A stretch of DNA of 64,000 nt from Nitrosospira briensis C-128 (GTDB lineage Bacteria > Pseudomonadota > Gammaproteobacteria > Burkholderiales > Nitrosomonadaceae), in contig NZ_CP012371.1 of assembly GCF_000619905.2 (NCBI RefSeq), positions 496,001-560,000 on the forward strand, given 5' to 3'. The position numbers and the translations under genes are program-made. Positions 35,410 to 45,300 of the stretch are shown piece after piece. Positions within the stretch are counted from its first letter, which is position 1. Every line of letters starts with the position of its first letter. The notes under the pieces were generated by a model. It was given only the letters and a program-made list of their open reading frames with translations. It did no database searches and was not told the origin of the DNA.

Positions 35410-35876
35410 GCTATTTTTCTCCAGAGTAGGTTTCAATGAAAAGATTGCCTATGGCGGGCAGCTGAAAGTGATGCATATATTGCTCGCCATACTTCACATC
35501 GGCTGTCTTCGGTTGCTATCATCATGCTTCACGGGTAATAGCTCAGTGCGCTGCCGCACATAAATTTTAAAATTCCCGTCCCGCTGACGTTGAGCGATCA
35601 CGATTTACCCGACCTGAAAATTGAAATGACATATGAAATAATAGAGGAAGCGACAAAGCGTCCTGCGCACGAACAGGTTTTCGCCTGAACGCGTACCGGA
35701 GCTTGGAAGAGATTGAATAAGACTCGGAGGAACTCTGGCAGGACTTGAGGATATCCGCCAGCAACGCGCGTTATGGCTAGGTCGGTGTCATGGGAAAAAT
35801 TTAACGACCGGGCTAATTGGCCCTGATAAGCTCACGCGGTTGTGTTTTGCTTGTGCTTGTATTCACCGGCTTTCCC
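35410..35876. other. Intergenic stretch without a supported gene
   Basis: Short frames with stops (for example EEATKRPAHEQVFA-stop and LNAYRSLEEIE-stop on the plus strand) hint at a decayed small gene, but I cannot name it. No repeat or strong hairpin was seen. Confidence 0.4.
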
Positions 35877-36908
35877 TTATCCAGCCTCACCGGTGGCAGG
35901 ATCAGCCCTGGATCCTTGCATCTGATCGAATACTCCGCCATTGGAGAAATGGACATTCTGGGCTTCCTTCCAACCGCCAAAGACTTCGTCGATAGTGAAA
36001 AGTTCTATCTGCGGGAATTGCATTGCATACTTGGCGATCACCTTCTCATCACGTGGACGATAGTAGTGTTTTCCTGCGATATCTTGAGCTTTCGTTGAAT
36101 AGAGGTAATCGATGTAAGCCTTGGCTATCTCGTGCGCCCCGGCCTGATCGGCCACATCACTGATCACGCTGACCGTAGGTTCAGCCAGAATGGAGAGAGA
36201 TGGCGTAACGATCTCAAATTTATCTCCATTTCCTTCTTTGGCAAGCAGATGAGCTTCGTTTTCCCAGGCCAGCAGCACATCACCAACGCCGCGCTCGACG
36301 AAAGTATTGACTGAACCTCGCGTTCCCGAATCCATCACCTTGACGTTAGCAAATAACTTCTTGACAAACTCGAGCGCTGCCGTATTGCTTCCGCCTGACT
36401 GCCTGAACGCGTAGCCCCACGCTGCCAGATAATTCCAGCGAGCGCTGCTGGAATTTTTTGGATCGGATGTTACCACCTCGACCTCCGATCGCGTGAGGTC
36501 GTTCCAATCTCTCAATCCCTTCGGATTACCCTTGCGTACAATGAATACGATAGTCGAAGTAAAGGGTGTATTTTGCGGTAAGGGTTTCACCCAATGAGGC
36601 AACATGAATTTGCTGCTTTTTTGCAGCGCCACCGGATCATAGGACAATGCAAGTGATACAACATCAAGCCCGTCCACGACCGCGCGTATAGGTACTCCCG
36701 ATTTGCTCCGGGCTTGTTTAACCGTAACCTCGACACCCGTTCGTGCTCTCCAGTGGTTGAGGAAAGCCTTGTTGAAATCCTCGTACATTTTTTGTGTAGG
36801 GTCAGTAGAGTTAATCCCTGAGAAATCATGCAGCGCAGCGATTGCCACGCCCAAACTGAGCAGGATTGCGAAAACGGCAAAAATAAAACGATAGCGATAT
36901 GAATACAT
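35877..36908 (-). CDS. Periplasmic sulfate-binding-type protein (Sbp/CysP-like), ligand loop altered
   Basis: 343 residues with an N-terminal signal or anchor segment. The sequence follows Sbp/CysP: DPTQKMYEDFNKAF, AVVDGLDVVSLALSYD, ARWNYLAAWGYA and DVLLAWENEA. The anion-binding loops differ from the usual pattern: the SGG before ARW is SSS here, and the QSHGGSG-like loop reads QARSKSG. It may bind sulfate weakly or another oxyanion. No CysT/CysW/CysA transporter genes are adjacent, so it is an orphan. The C-terminal tail beyond QNVHFSNGG is longer than usual. Confidence 0.85.
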   Translation of the reverse strand: MYSYRYRFIFAVFAILLSLGVAIAALHDFSGINSTDPTQKMYEDFNKAFLNHWRARTGVEVTVKQARSKSGVPIRAVVDGLDVVSLALSYDPVALQKSSKFMLPHWVKPLPQNTPFTSTIVFIVRKGNPKGLRDWNDLTRSEVEVVTSDPKNSSSARWNYLAAWGYAFRQSGGSNTAALEFVKKLFANVKVMDSGTRGSVNTFVERGVGDVLLAWENEAHLLAKEGNGDKFEIVTPSLSILAEPTVSVISDVADQAGAHEIAKAYIDYLYSTKAQDIAGKHYYRPRDEKVIAKYAMQFPQIELFTIDEVFGGWKEAQNVHFSNGGVFDQMQGSRADPATGEAG

Positions 36909-37154
36909 CTTTTATTCCCTCCACGGTAGTAAACACAGGAGAGAATTTAACATTCGTTTATTTCAGTCGCGTTGCATAAAAATGAAGAAATTGAGTAGCT
37001 TGAAGATTTTGATCGGGAAATGAAATAGTGGCGGATGCAAGCCAGGAAACGATAAACTCTTATTTCCGTATACTTTTTAAACAAATGGCAGGTTGGGGAT
37101 CGCGACTGATAAAATTTAACCGTAGATCTTGATGAGAACGACAGAAGACTCCCC

Positions 37155-39233
37155 GTGAATATCCGAAACTTTACCAGTTTTTCCAACATAGCCCTTGTGC
37201 TGCTGCTGACGGGTATTGGCGCGCTCGTATTCCATTCGCTGAGCATCCGCGAAGAACTCAACAAGAGCGAGCGTCACCAGTTTCAGGCGCTTCTGCTGGC
37301 CCATGAGCTTCTTCAGAGTTCTGACGACCTTACCACCATGGCGCGTACTTACGTGATTACCGGGGACCCGGCTTTCAAGCGCTACTTCATGGAGATATGG
37401 GATATCCGCAACGGAATACGCCCGCGCCCGCTTAGTTATTCAAGCACCTATTGGCATCTTGTGGCGGCGCATCGGGCTCCCGCAGTCGAACAAGGCGAGG
37501 CCGTTCCCTTGCTGGAAATGTTTCACAAGGTAGGCTTCAATAATGAGGAATATGCCTTGCTGGAAGAAGCGCTGGAGCATTCCGAAAAGCTGGTTATTCT
37601 GGAAAAGCAGGCATTCGCCGCCCTTGAGGGCTTATATGATGACGGCAAGGGTAATTTCACGAAACGCCGTAAGCCAGATAGGGAATTTGCCATTCAGTTG
37701 CTGTACAGCGAACGTTTTATTGCCGGAAAAGCAGCGGTTGCGCAGCCGATTCAGCAGTTCATAGATTTATTCAGCGGACGCATGCAAACCCAAACGAACC
37801 TCGGATTTGCCAGGCTCGAGCGCCAGATCATGTTTGAAATGACGCTCATCTTCATCGCTCTGCTTGCCACGACGGGAATCGTTTTTTACACCCGGCTCGG
37901 CATATTGCAGCCTCTGGCGGAACTCGGCCGCCAGGTAGCCGGTGTCACCCGCGGTATTCGCCCCAGCCGTTACGGAAAAGCGACAAGTAATGAAGTTGCA
38001 AAACTCGCCGAAGCATTAGCCTTGGCTGATGCAGAAAAACAACGGCTTCTTGAGAATGAACGCGTTGCCAGAAGTGAAGCCGAGCGGGCCAGCCAGCTCA
38101 AGGACGAGTTTCTGGCAACCCTTTCCCATGAATTGCGAACTCCGCTCAACGCGATTCTGGGCTGGTCGCAACTTATCCTGAGCGGGAACATGAAGAACGA
38201 TGATATCCATCGAGGCCTTGAAACCATTGAACGAAATGCTCGCGCCCAGAATAAGCTTATAGAAGACCTTCTCGAAATGAGCAGCATAATTTCAGGAAAA
38301 GTAAGGCTCGATATGCAGCAACTGGATGTTGTCAGTCTGATTGAGGCAGCGGTTGAGTCGGTCAAGCCAACAGCGCAAGCAAAAGGAGTGGCTTTGCAAA
38401 AAAAAATAGCGCCGCGCATCAGCCCGATCATAGGGGATCCCAACCGTCTCCAGCAGATCTTTTGGAATTTGCTCTCCAACTCGCTGAAATTCACGCCAAA
38501 AGGAGGAAAGATAGAGGTTGTCGTTGAGCAGTCGAGTTCCTTTCTTGAGATCAGGATCAACGACTCGGGTCTAGGCATTGCCCCGGAGTTCATGCCTTAT
38601 GTTTTCGACCGCTTCAGGCAGGGTGACGCTTCGCTTACTCGACAATATGGCGGCCTTGGCTTGGGCTTGGCCATTGTCAAACAATTAGTGGAACTTCACG
38701 GCGGTGCAGTCCGTGCAGAAAGCGCAGGCGCTGCGCAAGGGTCGTCGTTTGTCGTGCATTTGCCGCTCTCTGCTGCTGACAATGTGAAAAACGAACCGGC
38801 ACCCACGCTACGAGAGTACATCGATGAAAAAAATCCACCACTAGCGGGACTGAAAGTGCTGGTGATCGATGACGAATTCGATGCGTGCGAACTCATCAAG
38901 CGAATGTTGACTCAATGCAAAGCCGACGTAATCAGTGCCGCAAGTGCTACTGAAGGCCTGGAGCTTCTAAAGATCGACAGACCGGATGTGATTATCAGCG
39001 ACATCAGCATGCCAGGCAAGAACGGGTATCAATTTATTGCCGAGGTAAGAGATCTTCCTGAAAAAGAGGGAGGCAAGACCCCCGCAATTGCGCTTACAGC
39101 ATTCGCTCGGGCGGATGATAGAGCAAGGGCGATGAGCGCGGGCTATGACAATCATCTTCCCAAACCCGTCGACCCGGTTGAATTGATTACGGCCATTAAC
39201 AATCTAGCCAGAAGAATACCGATTGACGAGTAA
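37155..39233 (+). CDS. Hybrid sensor histidine kinase with C-terminal receiver domain
   Basis: 692 residues from a GTG start. Membrane helices at about 11-29 and 227-246 flank a periplasmic sensor region of about 195 residues. A HAMP-like linker and coiled coil follow, then the HisKA box LATLSHELRTPLNAILGW (His325), HATPase N-box (NRLQQIFWNLLSNSLKF) and G-boxes, and a receiver domain from about 570 (VLVIDDEFDACE; phospho-acceptor in DVIISDISMPGKNG). It probably relays a signal to an unlinked output protein; no response regulator gene is next to it. The ribosome site before GTG is weak. Confidence 0.92.
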   Translation: MNIRNFTSFSNIALVLLLTGIGALVFHSLSIREELNKSERHQFQALLLAHELLQSSDDLTTMARTYVITGDPAFKRYFMEIWDIRNGIRPRPLSYSSTYWHLVAAHRAPAVEQGEAVPLLEMFHKVGFNNEEYALLEEALEHSEKLVILEKQAFAALEGLYDDGKGNFTKRRKPDREFAIQLLYSERFIAGKAAVAQPIQQFIDLFSGRMQTQTNLGFARLERQIMFEMTLIFIALLATTGIVFYTRLGILQPLAELGRQVAGVTRGIRPSRYGKATSNEVAKLAEALALADAEKQRLLENERVARSEAERASQLKDEFLATLSHELRTPLNAILGWSQLILSGNMKNDDIHRGLETIERNARAQNKLIEDLLEMSSIISGKVRLDMQQLDVVSLIEAAVESVKPTAQAKGVALQKKIAPRISPIIGDPNRLQQIFWNLLSNSLKFTPKGGKIEVVVEQSSSFLEIRINDSGLGIAPEFMPYVFDRFRQGDASLTRQYGGLGLGLAIVKQLVELHGGAVRAESAGAAQGSSFVVHLPLSAADNVKNEPAPTLREYIDEKNPPLAGLKVLVIDDEFDACELIKRMLTQCKADVISAASATEGLELLKIDRPDVIISDISMPGKNGYQFIAEVRDLPEKEGGKTPAIALTAFARADDRARAMSAGYDNHLPKPVDPVELITAINNLARRIPIDE

Positions 39234-39420
39234 AAATTACCGTAGTCGGAAGATATTGATGAGCGTCGTATCCGCTTCAATATCGAAAATCGCGGTAACG
39301 GAGGCTACCGGGTTGGAATGCCTGTTCAAGGGGCGAAAAGCATGAATATCGGCGATTACTCGTCTCTTGAAAAACCAACTCATCCGTTGCTTGTTCTTGA
39401 GAGGACTTGATAAGCCAAAC

Positions 39421-39738
39421 TTAAACTTTATCCCACATTACATCACAGTGCTTTTTTGCGGCCGCGGTAAGCAATTCGATCAGAGGTATCGCCCGATAAT
39501 TCAGGCTTATAGTTTGGTCATCCGGATCCACGCCTCCCGGGTCCGAGCTGGGTTCCTGCGATCTCGATTTTCCCTCTTCAATGGCACGCTTCAAGCGTTC
39601 AAGCGCGGCCGGAACGTCATCGGCTAATATTGCGCTGGGCACAGTTCCGCTATGCCCCATCATTTTCAATAGACGATGCGCTGCATCTCCAAACATCATT
39701 ATATCCGCATACGCATCGCTCTTGAACGTTACCAGCAT
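39421..39738 (-). CDS. DUF1840-family protein
   Basis: 105 residues beginning MLVTFKSDAYADIMMFGDAAHRLLKMMGHSG, the signature of DUF1840, a betaproteobacterial family of small cytoplasmic proteins of unknown function. The centre is low-complexity and acidic; the end (IPLIELLTAAAKKHCDVMWD) is conserved. It stands alone. Confidence 0.88.
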   Translation of the reverse strand: MLVTFKSDAYADIMMFGDAAHRLLKMMGHSGTVPSAILADDVPAALERLKRAIEEGKSRSQEPSSDPGGVDPDDQTISLNYRAIPLIELLTAAAKKHCDVMWDKV

Positions 39739-39792
39739 ATGAGATCCATGCTCGCAGCAGCTGTTTGGAATGGCTCAGCCTTGCTTCGCTAT

Positions 39793-40851
39793 TCAGGCGG
39801 CTGATTCCCGATGAAACGCCTCACTGGTCGGGCCAGCTTGGCCTGACCGCCTGTACGCGCCAATACCCAGCAAGAACAGTCCCGCAACCAACATCGAGAA
39901 AACTTCAGGCTCCGGCACCGCGCTCGTTACCGCCGTTGCGAACGCGGCTCCTAGAAGAGAGTCAGCCAAGGTTGTAGGATGAACGCTATCCCAAAAAAGG
40001 TGCGTGTCAGAATTATCGCAAGAAAAAACCAGCAGGGAGACGCACGCGTTCGTTACATTGGTGAATCCAAAATCTGCCGGGTTCTGGATAAGATTATTCA
40101 GAAAAGAATAAGTATCGAATTGACGGATATCCGCTGCAGGAAAAGCGGAGTGCACATCTCCCAGCTGAGCTGCCAGCGCATTATTGAAAACAATCGAGTA
40201 AGCATGAGCCTGCGCTACCTCATCATTGGTTCTGGCATCAGGGGTTTGTCCCAGATCCGAACTATTCGGGACAAGAAAATTCCTCGCTCCCGCTGCCGCC
40301 AGCGTACTCACGTATGAACCGATATTTCGCGCGGCGTCAACGGGAGAATTATGTGTCATATAGTCATTCCCGCCGCCCCATACCACATATAAAGCATTGG
40401 GGTCGGCTACGCCTCCCGAATCGCGCATGTAACGTTGCACCTCCTGCTGCATACCTGGCAGCGGCTTTAATTCTATACCTGGTATGTCAAAACCTCCTGG
40501 CTCGGTTGCGCTGCCTCCGTCGCCTTCGTTGCCCACACCGGTTGTAGCGCCGCCCACCGAGTAGCTGCGAAAATTGGTGCTGTTCACTCCGCCGGGGAAA
40601 AGGGAGTCTGCCAGATACTCCGTAGCAACGGGTCCATTTGAGAAGCGGCCATGAAAATAAGGGCCGCAGGGATGAGAAGGGTCGCAATTGTCACCGAGGA
40701 GTTTGTAAATGCTCGTGACAGCAGAGGGGCTGCTTCCAATATCTGAAAGACTGTCTCCAAAGGTGTATAAGCTACTGAAGGTGGCTGCCGAAGCGCTACC
40801 CCCCGTAAAAAGCAAGACAGAAAATGTGGCAAGTGCTACATGTATTTTCAT
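39793..40851 (-). CDS. Exported SGNH/GDSL hydrolase with PEP-CTERM anchor
   Basis: 352 residues. A signal peptide (to SASA) precedes block I YTFGDSLSDIG with the nucleophile Ser; block III is WGGGNDY and block V is DSVHPTT with catalytic Asp and His. The protein ends VPEPEVFSMLVAGLFLLGIGAYRR, a PEP-CTERM sorting signal recognised by exosortase in bacteria that make exopolysaccharide. It is likely a surface esterase or lipase. The start at 40851 is fixed by GGGGGAACC upstream, in a duplicated leader (see 40851-40880). Confidence 0.9.
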   Translation of the reverse strand: MKIHVALATFSVLLFTGGSASAATFSSLYTFGDSLSDIGSSPSAVTSIYKLLGDNCDPSHPCGPYFHGRFSNGPVATEYLADSLFPGGVNSTNFRSYSVGGATTGVGNEGDGGSATEPGGFDIPGIELKPLPGMQQEVQRYMRDSGGVADPNALYVVWGGGNDYMTHNSPVDAARNIGSYVSTLAAAGARNFLVPNSSDLGQTPDARTNDEVAQAHAYSIVFNNALAAQLGDVHSAFPAADIRQFDTYSFLNNLIQNPADFGFTNVTNACVSLLVFSCDNSDTHLFWDSVHPTTLADSLLGAAFATAVTSAVPEPEVFSMLVAGLFLLGIGAYRRSGQAGPTSEAFHRESAA

Positions 40852-40880
40852 TATCGGTTCCCCCGTTCTATTTTCATCAT
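40851..40880 (-). promoter_or_regulatory. Nine-codon leader ORF made by duplication of the GDSL start region
   Basis: The segment GGGGGAACCGATAATGAAAA at the hydrolase start is repeated 26 bases upstream as GGGGGAACCGATGATGAAAA. The upstream copy opens a nine-codon frame (MMKIERGNR) whose TAA overlaps the hydrolase ATG (TAATG). This would couple translation of the gene to the leader peptide. Confidence 0.5.
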
Positions 40881-41012
40881 CGGTTCCCCCACTCAATTGG
40901 TGGCAGAACCGGATAATCCAGCGCAGTGCCTCGGCATAAATCGGAATTCCCTTTGCGCTTACGGCTTGACCATCCGCTCTTCCTGATGGGCATTCAGGTT
41001 CACGAAAGCCGA

Positions 41013-41327
41013 TTATTCCCGATTCCTCATCAAGAGTCCGACGAGAATACCAACTCCAACCGCCAACCCGATAGTCCGCCAGGCGTTTTCATGTACATAG
41101 TCATCGGTTACCCGTGCCGCAACCCTGGATTTGTCGACGACAGTGCCTTCGATATTTTGTAGATATTCCTTGGCGCCCTTCAGGTTGTCGTCGATCTTGT
41201 CGCGCAACGCCTGCGCCTTTCCGCCGCCTTCGTTGCTGACGAATTTCATCAATTCCTCAGTATCGGCAATAACGGACCGAAAGTCTTTAATGAGTTTTTC
41301 TTTTGTTTCCTTGGCGGTCTTGGCCAT
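41013..41327 (-). CDS. DUF883-family (ElaB/YqjD-like) membrane-anchored protein
   Basis: 104 residues: a helical, charged N-terminus (KETKEKLIKDFRSVIADTEELMKF) and a C-terminal membrane helix preceded by YVHENAWRTIGLAVGVGILVG, as in ElaB/YqjD. These proteins tether to the inner membrane and can bind ribosomes in stationary phase in E. coli. GGAGG lies 4-8 bases before ATG 41327. Confidence 0.9.
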   Translation of the reverse strand: MAKTAKETKEKLIKDFRSVIADTEELMKFVSNEGGGKAQALRDKIDDNLKGAKEYLQNIEGTVVDKSRVAARVTDDYVHENAWRTIGLAVGVGILVGLLMRNRE

Positions 41328-41625
41328 CACATCCTCCAGGCAAGTTGATAGGGGTATACTATTTGTATTCGACAGATCGCTGCTTTCCTTTCATCTGTTT
41401 CTTTCGAGAACATTGGCAAAAAAAATCTTGCCGGTGCAACATTCCCACTCAATTGCTACTCGCACATTATCTTCGCTAGACCTTTTTATTCCTTTTCGTA
41501 ATACTCGTCTGTCGGCCACCGCACATACGATCCTTGAGTTTGTATGTATCCTTCAATTGCGCGCAAGACCCCGCACGTCGGCCATATACTGTTTTCGTCG
41601 AGACAGGCGAATAGAGAGGAACGTA

Positions 41626-42114
41626 ATGTCATATCTACACACACCTAAGCAAAATCTTTTTTTGGCCGCTCTCCCCGAGAAGGATTACGAGCGGCTGCAA
41701 GCCTGCCTTGAGCTTGTATCCCTGCCTCAAGGATGGGCGGTCTACGAAAACGGTGGCGAATTGGACCTTGTGTATTTCCCCACCACCGGTATTATTTCCC
41801 TGCTCAAAATCATCGATGATGAAGAGCCCGTGAAAATTGCCGTTATCGGCAACGAAGGTGTATTCGGCATTTCCATGCTTATGGGTCGAAAAATCGCCCC
41901 AACACGGGCAGTGGTGCAGCGCGCCGGTTTTGGCTATCGGCTTAAAGCAACTAATCTCCGAAGAGAATTCGAGCTGGGCAGTCCACTACGTTATCTACTT
42001 CAGCAGTATACGCAGAGCCTCATGGCCGGGATTGCTAAAGCCACGATGCCTACCCTACGCCCTGCTCTGAGATCCGGCATACCGTTCGCCGGCTCACCTG
42101 CTCCTCTGGCTTAG
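41626..42114 (+). pseudogene. Crp/Fnr-like regulator lacking its DNA-binding domain
   Basis: 162 codons. The cyclic-nucleotide-binding-type domain is complete (LPEKDYERLQACLELV ... VYFPTTGIISLL ... VIGNEGVFGISMLMG), and matches the paralogue at 51668 closely until QSLMAGIAKAT. There the frame shifts and ends after a short unrelated tail; the helix-turn-helix is gone. Faint homology continues for about 60 bases in another frame. It may still make a sensor-only protein. The GAGAGGAACGTA before ATG is a usable ribosome site. Confidence 0.7.
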
Positions 42115-42356
42115 GAAGGTGCTCCCGGCTCTAACTCACGGGCTCTAACAGAGTTTACAAGAGAACAACGATTTCATTAAATAATGCTGTGATTCCCCCA
42201 CTCCTTCATGCTCTGCGATGGTTGCCTTTTCCATCAAGTTCCCGGAACGACCATAACCGCGCCTCATAGATACCCCTTCCGGTCCGGAAGGTTTCCTGCG
42301 GCTAATATGCCGACAGGTAAAATAATAGCCCATCATTTCCGCTGAATCTGCTGAGA

Positions 42357-45300
42357 CTACTGTTGAATTCCGGGGTTGCCCAGCCGGACTTCGACAGTGT
42401 GCGGTGCTCCATCATCAACAAGTGCAATCACCAAATCCTGCTGGCCAATACCATCAATAGTGAGGCTCTCGTTGTCCTCACCGGCGGCTGCCTGGACGAC
42501 AGTGATGTCATAGATCGTTTCTCCATGGCGGTACTTGACGGTGAACGTGCTCCATTCGGCCGGGAGGCAAGGTTTGAAGTACAGTTTGTCCTCCACCAGC
42601 GTGAGGCCAAGCAATGTTTCCAGCATCAGGCGATACAGCCAGCCGGCAGAACCGGTGTACCACGACCAGCCGCCGCGACCCGTGTGGGGGGAAACCGCAT
42701 AAACATCGGCTGAGACAACGTATGGCTCCGTCTTGTAGACCGTAACCGCTTCGGGGGTCTGTGCGTGGTTTACCGGATTGATCATCTCCAGCAATTCCCA
42801 TGCACGTTTATGATCTCCCAAGCCCGCAAAAGCCATCGTCGCCCAGATAGCGGCATGCGTATACTGGCCTCCGTTCTCGCGCACGCCGGGCACATAACCC
42901 TTTATATACCCGGGATTCAAGGACGATTTATCGAAGGGTGGATCAAGAAGCTGGATCAGGTGGGCATCACGTCGAACGAGGTACTGATCCACCGCTTCCA
43001 TTCCCTGCTGTTGGCGCTCGGCAGAACCCGCTCCGGACAAAACCGACCAGCTCTGCGCAATCGAATCGATGCGGCATTCAGGATTGCTGGTGGAACCCAG
43101 GGGAGAGCCGTCGTCGAAGAAGGCGCGAAGATACCATTTGCCATCCCAACCATGCAGTTCGATATTTTTGCGTAACAGATCAGCTTCGGCGCGGCATCGT
43201 CCTGCGAATGCCGTGTCTCCGTACCGTTCGGCAATTTCCGAAAACCGGACGAGTATGTCATACAGGAAGAAGGCCAGCCAGACGCTCTCCCCTCGCCCGT
43301 GGAAACCAACGAGATTCATGCCGTCGTTCCAGTCGCCGCTGCCCATCAACGGGAGACCGTGCTCGCCGAATCGCAAACCATGCACGATGGCCCTCACGCA
43401 ATGCTGGTACAGCGTCCCCACCTCTTCAGAGTGAAGCGGGAGATCGTAGTAAGATTCTTCATTAACGCCGACCTGCCGACCTTCCAGGAAACCAGCAGAC
43501 TCATCCAGCACGCCGATATCGCCGGTGGTTCCAACATAATGACACGTCACCAGGGGCAACCATAGATAATCATCCGAACAGCGCGTCCGGATGCCGCGGC
43601 CCGCTGGCGGGTGCCACCAATGCTGAACATCTCCTTCGATAAACTGGCGCGAAGCCGACCGTAGCAGATGCTCGCGCACAAGAGCGGGCTCAGCGTGAAC
43701 AAGCGCCATCACATCCTGCAACTGATCACGAAATCCGAAAGCCCCACCCGATTGATAATAGCCGCTGCGTCCCCACAACCGGCAGGCGATAACCTGATAC
43801 AACAGCCAGCCGTTTACCATCACGTTTACCGACAGGTCGGGCGTCTCCACTTGTACAGTGCCGAGTGTGCGCACCCAATAACGGTGTATGTTTTCAAGGA
43901 CCTCATGCGCAGCCGTAATCCCGCGGAAGCGTCGCACGATCTTGAGGGCATCATCAGTATGCAGCCCGGCGCCCAGACGAAACACAATTTCTTGCGTCTG
44001 GCCGTCGAATAATTCAAGCGGAACCCTGATAGCGCCACAGGGATCAAGCCCTGGACCCACCCGTCCTGAAAGTTCTTTGGCCCTCATTGCAGCTGGGTTA
44101 CTCAATCTACCGTTGCGGCCTATAAACTCGGTCCGGTCGCCGGTTACACTGCGCCCTTTATGGTCTACATCAAAAAAAGCAACCTGACTCGAAAATTCAT
44201 TGCTGTAAGGATTGCGTGCAAGCAACGCTCCGCTGGCGGGATCTATCTCGGTAACGACGTGCATTCTGCTCTTCTCGGGCAGATCCCCCAATACCCATTC
44301 TACGCATCCCGTTACCGAAAGCTGGCGTGGTCGCCCGGATTCATTGCGTACTTTCAGTGCTGTGAATTTGATAGAAGCGTCAAGGGCGACATAGACCCAG
44401 AGCTCAGAATGAATACCATCCTCAATGTGTTCAAAGACACTGTAACCAAATCCATGCCGGGTAACATATGGCGCCGCCCCCGGGCTTGGCAACGCTGTCG
44501 GCGACCAGAAATCGCCGGTTTCTTCATCTCGCAGGTAATATGTCTCTCCACCGGAATCGCAAACTGGATCGTTGTGCCATGGGGTCAAGCGGAACTCGTG
44601 CGCATTTTCGCGCCAGGTATACGCTTGACCGCTCTCCGAGATAACGGTGCCGAATTGCGGATTCGCCAGGATATTTGACCAGGGCACGGGTGTCGTCTGC
44701 CCCCCTCCGGTTGTGATGACATATTCGCGTGCATCGGCAGTAAATCCCCCAAGCCCATTGGCAAAGAGCAGTTTCCGGTCCGGCAGTTCGATACTCTGTC
44801 CGGAATCAGGCCGGCGTACCCGCTCCAGTCTGGCCGCGGGAACCGGTAAGTCCGCAGGCAGCCGGCGAGCCAACTGTTCCATCAAACTTCCATTGCTGTC
44901 GAGAATAATCACACGCGCAACGGTTTGCATCAGGATCCGGTCCTCTGAGGCAATCTGTTCCGCGCGGCGGATGAAAATGCCACCTGGACGATCGAGTACG
45001 TGAGCTTCGGCACTTCCAGCCACCAAGCCCATGATATGATCGTGCAGTAGTTGACGATAACTCGAATGGTCCTCATTCCAGATCACCAGATCGACGGCGA
45101 TCCCCTTCACGCGCCAGTAGGCATGCGCCTGTACCAGTTGGCGCACCAGATTGATGTTGGCGCCATCGCTGATCTGCAGCAGCACAATGGGCAGATCGCC
45201 GGAAATTGCATATCCCCACAGTCCCGACTGGCTGCGCTGGTTTTTGCTCAGCACGGCGGGATCAGCACGTAAATAAGCGTTCGCATACAACACCGAACCA

